Assembly (NCBI GenBank): GCA_020832495.1 | Contig: JAFIEP010000030.1 | Span: 1 to 39,375, forward strand | Direction of reading: 5' to 3' | DNA length: 39,375 nucleotides | Source of the DNA: Acidimicrobiia bacterium | GTDB taxonomy: Bacteria; Actinomycetota; Acidimicrobiia; Acidimicrobiales; Acidimicrobilacustridaceae | In this document: piece after piece, positions 30,540 through 38,100 of the stretch | Position numbering within the stretch: position 1 is the first letter of the stretch | Layout of the letters: each line of letters opens with the position of its first letter | Position numbers and translations under genes: made by a program | Notes under the pieces: model-generated | The model's database searches: none | Seen by the model: only the letters and a program-made list of their open reading frames with translations | Told to the model about the DNA's origin: nothing

Positions 30540-31671
30540 GACCCTGCTCGGCGAGCGCCGCCAGGCGCCGTTGCGCCGACGGGCCGTGGGCGTGGAACGG
30601 CCGGAGCGCGGCCGGTCGGAGCACACCGTCGGCCAGTAGTTCCTCGACGACGGCGAGGTCCCCGAGTGCGAACTTCCCCAACCAAAGGGTGTCCAGCGAT
30701 CCACCGCGTCGCAGGTGGTCGACCACGTCGATGAACCCCTCGAGGTAGCCGGCGTCCTTCACGAGACCTCCGGAGCGGAAGACCCGCATCGCCACGACGA
30801 ACGCGGCCTCGCTATCGAAGCCGTACCCCACGATCTCGTCGTAGACCTCGAGGAACGACCGGTCGTCGAGCATCCGGTCCACCGCCACGACACGAACCGC
30901 CAGCTCCCGCAGGCGGTTGGCGGTGAGACCACCGGCGAGGTACTCGGCGAGGACGCCGAGTCCCTCCTGGGTGGCCTCGTAGCCAGCCAGTCCGTCCGCC
31001 AGTACGCCGAGGGGTTGGCGCTGCCCGTTGACGTAGGTGAGCACGTGGATGCCCACCTCATGGGCGATCAGTGCCTCGACCCGCTCTGCCGGGATCTGCT
31101 CGTCGGGTGCCACCAGCACGTCGGCCCCGGCCACCATGAGGCCCGAACTCGCCGGATCGACCACCACATCGGCCACGAGATCGGGAAGGACCTGGCGGTA
31201 GCGGTCGAGTTCGGCCCGAGCGCGCCGGGCGAACGCCTCGCCGTCGACGTGCTCCTCGGCAGGGGGCCGCCGCGCCACGCGTTCGAGGAGGTCGGTGGCT
31301 GTCGCCACCAGGCCCTTCGACGGCACACCCGAGGCCTCGATGCTCAGCTCCCTGAAACGAGGGGTGTCGCGGCACCCGAGCATCTCGGTGAGCAATGTCA
31401 GCTCACGTCGCTTGTCGTCGAGGAGTCGCTGCAGGCGGTGATCGGTCACCTCCTCGACCGGGAGTGCGGTGAGTTCCTCGGTCGTGGCCGCGACGTCGAT
31501 CGAGACCGGGGCATAGGTGAATCTCGGGGCGTGGCCCCCCTCGGTGCAGCGTTGCCGTTCGGCCCGCCAGTTGTCAGGGGTCACCCACACCAGGAACCGC
31601 AGTTCAGCGGCGATGCGAACCAGGGCGCTGTCCACCCCGACCGCCGCCGGGTCGATCACCGACGCACGCAC
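30514..31671 (-). CDS. DUF1704 / QEGLA-motif putative metallopeptidase
   Basis: 385 residues from a GTG at 31671 with GGGGAG nine bases upstream. The core reads AHEVGIHVLTYVNGQRQPL (His204, Glu205, His209: HEXXXH) followed by ATQEGLGVLAEYLAGG (Glu236), the signature of DUF1704 proteins. These are annotated as 'flavohemoglobin expression-modulating QEGLA motif protein' and are related to the MATCAP tyrosine carboxypeptidases. A zinc-dependent peptidase activity is plausible. The bacterial substrate is unknown. The gene tail overlaps the convergent esterase gene by 26 nt. Confidence 0.85.
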   Translation of the reverse strand: MRASVIDPAAVGVDSALVRIAAELRFLVWVTPDNWRAERQRCTEGGHAPRFTYAPVSIDVAATTEELTALPVEEVTDHRLQRLLDDKRRELTLLTEMLGCRDTPRFRELSIEASGVPSKGLVATATDLLERVARRPPAEEHVDGEAFARRARAELDRYRQVLPDLVADVVVDPASSGLMVAGADVLVAPDEQIPAERVEALIAHEVGIHVLTYVNGQRQPLGVLADGLAGYEATQEGLGVLAEYLAGGLTANRLRELAVRVVAVDRMLDDRSFLEVYDEIVGYGFDSEAAFVVAMRVFRSGGLVKDAGYLEGFIDVVDHLRRGGSLDTLWLGKFALGDLAVVEELLADGVLRPAALRPFHAHGPSAQRRLAALAEQGLRAAWGRA

Positions 31672-31853
31672 GAGCGGTCGCTCCCCACTGGATCGGACGG
31701 TGCCACCAGGCCAGTGTGGCGCGGTGGGCGCACCGGATCGACTGCGCCCGCCACGCCCGGCGGGTCCACCTCCCGTTCACGCCCCGGTAAGGTTCGCTTG
31801 CTTCGCCGGAAGTGGCGACGCCCGCCACGAGCGGCTGCCCGAGGGGGACATCG

Positions 31854-32888
31854 ATGGTCCGGTCCGCACGACAGGGCGCGCTGGCGCTCACCGCCGCGCT
31901 GTGTCTACTCGTCGCCGCCTGTGGGAGTGACGACACCGGCGACGAGGGCGAGGGTGCCGTCCCGGCCGAGACGACGACCACCGCAGCCGAGCGCAGCGGC
32001 GAATCCGACGACGCCACCTCGGGCGAGTTCCTGCTGCTCAGCTACAACGTCGCCGGGCTGCCCCAGGAGATCTCCGACGAGAACCCCGAGGTGAACATTC
32101 CGCTCATCAGCCCCCTGCTCGAGCCCTACGACATCGTCCTCACCCAGGAGGACTTCGACTGGTGGCAGCCGCAACTCGACGCGCTCGACTTCGTCAACTA
32201 CCACGAGCGCCTCCGCGCCGACACCACCCATCCGTACCGCACCGAACGCAACCCGGGCCCCGAAGCTGCAGGGCTGGACTGGGAGGTCGACCGCCCTGAT
32301 CTGCTCGTCGGCGACGGGTTGGGCATCCTCAGCCGCATCCCGTTCACCGACGTGGAACGTGTGCCGTGGAACGACTGCTTCGGTGGCGCCGCCACCAGCG
32401 ACGGCGGCGCGGCCGACTGCCTGGCCATGAAGGGCTTCGCCGTGGCCACGTTCACCCTTGCCGACGGCGCGGAGATCGACATCTACACGCTGCACGCCGA
32501 AGCGGGCAGCGTCGAGGAGTCGCTCCGCATCCGGGAGGAGAACTACCAGCAGTTGGCCACCTTCATGGCCGAGCGCTCCGACGGCCGGGCCGTCATCATC
32601 GCCGGCGACATGAACCTCCACGGGGAACCCGACCACCGTCGGGTGGACGTGGACATACCGGTGTGGGAACGCTTCCTGGAGGCGACCGGGCTCACCTACG
32701 TGTGCGACGTCGTCACCTGCGAACTGCCCGGGCAGATCGACAAGGCCGCCTTCCGCAGTGGCGGTGGCGTGGAGATCGAGGTGCTGTCGCAGCGCTTCGC
32801 CACCGACGACTTCGTGGACGGCGACGGTGAGGACCTGAGCGACCACCCACCTCTCGAGGTTCGCTTCGCCTGGCGTGGTGCTGACTGA
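31854..32888 (+). CDS. lipoprotein of the endonuclease/exonuclease/phosphatase (EEP) family
   Basis: 344 residues from an ATG at 31854 with GAGGGGGA upstream. The lipobox LLVAAC follows a signal helix, then a Thr/Glu-rich linker. The EEP fold is marked by LLLSYNVAGLP, the metal Glu in LTQEDFDWW, IIAGDMNLHGE and the closing DLSDHPPLEV with its Asp-His pair. All catalytic positions look present. Extracellular phosphodiesterase or phosphatase action on nucleotides, lipids or nucleic acids is possible. The substrate is unknown. It stands alone between divergent and tandem genes, with no operon partner evident. Confidence 0.88.
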   Translation: MVRSARQGALALTAALCLLVAACGSDDTGDEGEGAVPAETTTTAAERSGESDDATSGEFLLLSYNVAGLPQEISDENPEVNIPLISPLLEPYDIVLTQEDFDWWQPQLDALDFVNYHERLRADTTHPYRTERNPGPEAAGLDWEVDRPDLLVGDGLGILSRIPFTDVERVPWNDCFGGAATSDGGAADCLAMKGFAVATFTLADGAEIDIYTLHAEAGSVEESLRIREENYQQLATFMAERSDGRAVIIAGDMNLHGEPDHRRVDVDIPVWERFLEATGLTYVCDVVTCELPGQIDKAAFRSGGGVEIEVLSQRFATDDFVDGDGEDLSDHPPLEVRFAWRGAD

Positions 32889-32973
32889 AGTCCCGCACAG
32901 GCAGTCACTCGAATCCTGCTGTTCGTGTGGTCGCCAGCGTCTCCCCCGACGTCGTGCGGACCGAACCTGGGAG

Positions 32974-32979
32974 TAGCAT
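32974..32979 (+). promoter_or_regulatory. -10 element TAGCAT, leaderless-type start
   Basis: TAGCAT, six bases, then the ATG at 32986, with no ribosome site between. This is a further example of the leaderless start spacing in the window. Confidence 0.45.
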
Positions 32980-32985
32980 CAGCCC

Positions 32986-33771
32986 ATGAATCGACACACC
33001 GCGAGGACTTCTCGCAGGCCGAACACGGTCGCTGCCGTGCTGGTGGTGGCGCTCCTGCTGTTCGCCGGCGCGTGCGGTGACGACGAGGGTTACAGCTGGG
33101 CCGGAACCGACGGCGGGGAGGCCCCTGAACGGGAAGGAAGGGCCGGCTGGTCCGGGAACCGGTCAGGGGACCGGCAGGGCAGCGGGTCCGACAGCGACGA
33201 GAACGGCGAGTCGAGCGACGAGACCAACGGCAACGGTAACCAGTCGGATGGCCGCTCCGGGAACGGTCAGTCCAGCGGTGAGGGCGACGGAGGCTCGACC
33301 CGGCGACAGCGGACCTACAGCGTCGACGACTACGTTCGAGCCGCTGGAACGGAGCCGACAGCCGACAATGCCCTCAGCAGCCTCCTGCCGCCAGATGACT
33401 TCACCTGCCTGGTCCGAAGCTTCGTCGTCGGGGTCGGTGTCGAGCGACTGAACCGGCGCGGCATCACCCCTCAACGGCTCATCCGAGCGGAGTTCCAGCT
33501 CGGCGACATCGTGTCCCCTCAGCAGGAGGTGGATCTCGTGCTCGGAGGTCTTGCCGAGTGCACCGACGTTGCCGCGTTGGTGAGTAACGCAGTATCCCTG
33601 TCGCCCGAGAACGAGCGCTGCCTGAGCAACGAGGTGGCCGAGCGAGATCTGGCTGGCTCCCTCGTCGGGATCCTCAACCCCGCCGCCTTGAGGAACAACA
33701 GCGAACTGGTTGCAGCCACTGATCGGGTAGTGGCCGCATGCCCAGGGGCGCTCAGCATGCTCGGTCGCTAG
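32986..33771 (+). CDS. lipoprotein, uncharacterised
   Basis: 261 residues: a signal peptide with lipobox LLLFAGAC, then about 75 residues of Gly/Ser/Asn/Asp-rich low complexity, which should hold a folded C-terminal domain (about 110-261) away from the membrane. That domain has four cysteines (in DFTCLVRSF, AECTDV, ERCLSN and AACPG), probably forming two disulfides. I recognise no family. Its position on the cell surface is well supported; its role is not. Confidence 0.75.
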   Translation: MNRHTARTSRRPNTVAAVLVVALLLFAGACGDDEGYSWAGTDGGEAPEREGRAGWSGNRSGDRQGSGSDSDENGESSDETNGNGNQSDGRSGNGQSSGEGDGGSTRRQRTYSVDDYVRAAGTEPTADNALSSLLPPDDFTCLVRSFVVGVGVERLNRRGITPQRLIRAEFQLGDIVSPQQEVDLVLGGLAECTDVAALVSNAVSLSPENERCLSNEVAERDLAGSLVGILNPAALRNNSELVAATDRVVAACPGALSMLGR

Positions 33772-33851
33772 CGCCGGTTGCCACCCGGTGCCTGGCTCCG
33801 ACAGTGCCGACCGCAGCGTCGCGCCGGCACCTGACCCACACCCACGGTCGT

Positions 33852-34661
33852 CTACGAGACGATGACCCCGCCGTCGCAGGTGATGACCTCGCCGACGGTG
33901 TAGGCCCCCGCCCGCGACGACAGGAAGATGGCGATCCCGGCGATGTCCTCTGGGGAGCCCACCCGACCACGTGGGCTCATCTGTCCGATGGCGTCCCAGT
34001 CGGTGCCCTCGACGTCGCCGCCGGTGCCCACGCCGGTGCTGAGCATCCACGTGGGGAACGGTCCCGGGGCGATGGCGTTCACCAGGATCTTGCGCCGCAC
34101 GAGGCGGGCGGCCAGGACGCGGGTGAGCGCGTGCACGGCAGCCTTCGATGGACCGTAGGAGACGGTGTCGAACGTCGGCGCCTTGATGCCGTCGATGGAC
34201 CCGATGTTCACCACCCGGGACGGATCCTCCTCGGTGGCGGCGGCCTCGAGCAGCGGGAGGAGCCGCTGGGTGAGGAAGAACACGCCCTTCACGTTGGTGT
34301 CCATCACCTTGTCCCAGCCGATCTCGGGGAACTCGTCGAGCGGGGCACCCCACGACACGCCGGCGTTGTTGACCAGCACGTCGAGGCGGTCCTCCCGCGT
34401 CGTCAACTCGGCCACCAGGCCGTCGATGCCCTCGAGGTTCGACAGGTCGGCCGGGAGCGACACGCACTCGCCACCGAACTCCTCCGAGAGGCGGGCCGCA
34501 GTGGCGTCGCACACCTCGGCCTTGCGAGAACTGATGTAGACCTTGGCGCCGTTGGCCAGGAATCCCGCAGCGATCATCTCGCCGATACCCCGCGAACCCC
34601 CGGTGACGAGCACCACCTTCCCGGCAACCGAGAACAGCGCGTTGGTGGTCAGATCGGTCAT
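33852..34661 (-). CDS. SDR-family oxidoreductase
   Basis: 269 residues with all classical short-chain dehydrogenase motifs: VVLVTGGSRGIGEM (NAD(P)-binding), LDVLVNNAGVSWG, VVNIGSIDG (catalytic Ser region), YGPSKAAVHA (YxxxK) and IAPGPFPTWM. The C-terminal GEVITCDGG is typical of FabG-like or RhlG-like SDRs. The Arg in TGGSRGIG and the Ser-Arg-Lys after the second strand (VYISSRKAE) favour NADPH. The substrate is unknown; the EMIAAGFLANGAKVYISSRK segment is RhlG-like. The ATG follows GAGGGGGA. It is divergent from the giant protein gene. Confidence 0.92.
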   Translation of the reverse strand: MTDLTTNALFSVAGKVVLVTGGSRGIGEMIAAGFLANGAKVYISSRKAEVCDATAARLSEEFGGECVSLPADLSNLEGIDGLVAELTTREDRLDVLVNNAGVSWGAPLDEFPEIGWDKVMDTNVKGVFFLTQRLLPLLEAAATEEDPSRVVNIGSIDGIKAPTFDTVSYGPSKAAVHALTRVLAARLVRRKILVNAIAPGPFPTWMLSTGVGTGGDVEGTDWDAIGQMSPRGRVGSPEDIAGIAIFLSSRAGAYTVGEVITCDGGVIVS

Positions 34662-34811
34662 GGCTCCCCCTCGTCGGTCGTCGCGGTGACGCTACCAGCG
34701 CGGTTCTGGCGCGCCGAACCCACAGCCGGTCGGTGCGCGCGGGAACAGCCGAGAGACAGCGCCGGCAACCTTCTGTAGCCTGTCGGCGCGACCCACGAAG
34801 GAGCGGAGCCC

Positions 34812-35153
34812 ATGGCCGACCGAGTGTCACCGAAGGGATCGCCGACGGGACCGGACAAGGCGTCGACGAAGGAGTCGGGCTCACTCGACCGCGACGGTGC
34901 GGCGACGAGCAGCCGGGAACCGACCGTCCCGACGAAGGGGGATGCCGGCACCCTCGCCGAACCAGCCACCCTCACGGGCGCCACCTTCTCACCAGCCCCG
35001 ATCGCCCAACCCACCACGGACCCAACGACCGACGCCGCCCCCTCGCCGAGGCCGCGACCCTGGCCGGCGGGTCGATGGCAGGCTCGTCGCCCACCGCAGC
35101 GAGCCTCGACGCCGCCCTCGACCCGGCCGCCCTGCTCGACAGTCCACCGCTGA
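34812..35153 (+). pseudogene. N-terminal segment of giant protein, frameshifted from the main frame
   Basis: The ATG at 34812 has an AAGGAG ribosome site, the best start for this locus. The first 75 codons encode a Ser/Thr/Pro-rich disordered segment (MADRVSPKGSPTGPDKASTK ... PTTDPTTDAAP). After the C5 run at 35038-35042 this frame becomes Arg/Pro-rich and stops at 35153, while the adjacent frame opens and runs to the window edge. Adding one C restores a continuous reading (DAAPLAEAATLAGG). It is either a sequencing or assembly indel, a true frameshift mutation, or ribosomal slippage on CCC. Confidence 0.6.
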
Positions 35154-38100
35154 CGAACCTCGTCGGCAGCGGCTCGTCGGAGTCCACCGCAGCGGCCGGT
35201 CCGGCGCCGTCGGACCTCGTCGGGCTCACGACGAACGGCGTGATCCTGGCCGACCCGGCGGGCACAGTCGCCGACCGCCTCGACGATCGCCAACAGGCAG
35301 CGGACGACCTGGCCCGGGCGAAGGCCGACTACCTGCGGGATCTCGAGCGCATGGAGGCAGCGGCCGGTCACTATGCCGACGCCGCCCGGAACAACGATCC
35401 GATCGCCCTGCACCAGGCCCGGGTCGAGCTCCAGGGCCTCCAGCACGGACTGCAGTTCGGCCGGAGCCGGGTCGAGGCGGCAGAGTCGCAACTGCAGCAG
35501 GCGGACCAGGCCATTGCGGACCTGGCCGAGGCCTACCCGGCGGCGATGGAGGAGGTCACCGGGCACACACCCGCCGAGTGGGCGCTGCTCGAGGAGTACC
35601 ACGCCCTCCAGGGCGCCGTGGCCCAGGCCTCCGCCGAGGCCGAGGCGCTCGGAGACTGGCGCATCGGAGTCGAACTGCAGGCCGAGCAACAGCAGTGGGT
35701 GATCGAGAAGGCCGTCGCCCAGGCCGAGGTGCAGTCGGCACAGCTCGACGTCCAGGTGGCGCACGCCCACTACCACGGCGCCATGTTGACGGCGGCCACC
35801 GAGGCGTCGGTGGCCATGATGAACCCCCTCAACTACCTGGACCCCGACGTCCGCGACCAGGCGCTGACGCTGCTGGCCAACCCCTTCGACGACCCCGCCG
35901 CGCTGTTCGAGTTGCTCACCACCGTCGAGATCCTGCCGTTCGACCATCCATCGCTGGTGACGCTGAAGGAACTCCAGACCAGTCGCCAGGAGGCGACCGA
36001 AGCGCTCGACGACGCGGTGGCCCACCTGGAGTTCACCGTGAACGCCTCGGTGCAGGTCGACGTGGCCATCGCCCAGCTCGGCGCCGAACGGCAGTGGCAC
36101 CAACTGGAGCTCAACAGCCTCGAACAGCAGTTGGCGGCGTTCGAGAGCGACCATCCCGGCATCGCCGAGCTGGCGGCAACCTCGGACCTCGCCGCCGCGC
36201 AGGCCCAGGTGGCCGAGGCAGAGCGGGCGCTCGACGCACTCACCGACGCCCGGATCGCTCACCTCGAGCGGCTCTCGGAGCGGGTGGCCGAGGTGGGCGG
36301 CAGCATTTCGTGGGCCGACCTGGGCCCGACAGAGATGGCCGCCCTGGTCGGTCCCCTCGCCGTGGCCGATGCCATGTGGGCGGGCACCGAGGCCTTCGAC
36401 CACCTGGAGACGATGCTCCAGCTCGAGTTGCACGCCGCCGAGTCGGCCCTGCAGCAGTTGATGGAGGACGCCGAGTCGTCAGCTGACGAGGGCGGGCCGA
36501 CCTTCGTGCTGGGCGACGCCGATGCCTTCGCCGCACCCGAGGGCCTGGTGCTCGCCACCGAGCCGACAACCGACCTCGCTGCTGCCGACGAGGCCACCGC
36601 TGCCGGTGCACCCGCAGACAGCGGACGCCGACCGGTGGAGGACGAGCCCGCAGGCGCGTTCAGCAAGGGTGCAACCCAAGAACCGGCCGGCGCGTTCACC
36701 AAGGCCACCTCGGCCGATGCCACCGGTTCCGGCGGCGACCGGGACCTGTTCGGCCAAGGCGAGGTGGCGGCTGGTCGACCGAGCGTCGCCGACTCACCCA
36801 GCGACCCGATCGGTGATCCGACCCCGATCGATGGCGCCGCCGGCTACCAGCCCGGGGCTGGTCCGCCGCCCGGGGCGGTGACAGCACCGGAACCGCCGAT
36901 GTCGTCCACCTTCGACCCGGCCGCCTGGAGCTGGGTGGATGACGTCGACCTGTGGTTCGACGGGTCCTCCGGCACGTTCCACAGCGCACCGGGCGCACCG
37001 CCCGTTCCGGCCGACGAGGCCCCGACCGTGGTGCGTGCCGGCACCGACCTGCTGGCCGATGGCGCCGCGCTCGGGCCGTCGTCGGGCACGCAGTTCGCCG
37101 GCCACCTGCCGCTCGGCGCCGGCATGCCCGCCCCCGGGCTGCTCGAGGGCGACGACCTCTGGTTCGACGCCCGCACGGGCGCTTTCCACCAAGGAGCCCC
37201 CGACGGCCCAGTCGTCGGCTTCCACCAGAGTGCCCTCGAGGGTGCCGTCCACATCCCCAACCGCGGCTCGTGGTACGAAGCGGCCCGACAGGAGCACGTC
37301 GATCACCTGTTGGACCTGGGCGCCGAACTGCAGGCCCTCACGGCGCAGGCGGCGGCACTCGAGGCGTCGCTGACCACCGCCAGCCAGCAGGGGTCCGCCG
37401 AGCTCGCCCTGCTCGGTCGAGACCCGAAGGACACCCCGCAGGCCACCGACGCCAAGGTGGCGGCCGAGCGCGGCCGGGTCGACCAGACGGTGGCGGAACT
37501 CGAGCAGCAGCTGGCCGCCATCGAGGCGCGCACCGAGGCACTCCAGGCCGAGCGCTGGCTCCTCGAGGACACGCTGGGTTTCGCGAACCCGGCGAGCCCC
37601 TACGCCTCGATGCACGAGGCCGAGCTCCGCTATCTGCTGGGCGACGAGGTGGTGGACCGCTACGACGGACTCGACCTGTCCTATGAGGCTCCCAGCTATG
37701 CCTTCCTCGGAGGCGGGGACGTCATCAACGTCGGGGGCACCTGGTTCGAGCTGGACGAGAGCGGCGCCTGGGCGGCTCGCGACTGGCCGACGGTGCTCCC
37801 CCTCCCGGGAGGGGATCTGCAGAACCCTCCGCCGGAGTTCCTCTTGTGGGAACTCACTGCCGGCACCGACCTCGACCACGCCTTCGCGGGGGAGTTCGGT
37901 CTCCACTTCGACGGCTCGACCGGCGCGGTGCTGGCCTACGACCCGGGCGCCTGGACCTGGGTGGATGCTCCCGACGGGGTCGGCGGGTGGTGGGAGGATA
38001 CGACTGGGCAACCCCACGACCACCCGGGCGGGCCGGCCCTGGCCGACGGCATGCTGTCGGAGACCGGCTGGGTGCCCCCCGAAGTGTCGCTCACCGAGGT

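Noticed and set aside
34897-36486. 529-residue Arg/Pro/Gly-rich plus-strand frame
   Set aside because: Same-strand alternative frame of the giant protein. Extreme Arg content and no motif.
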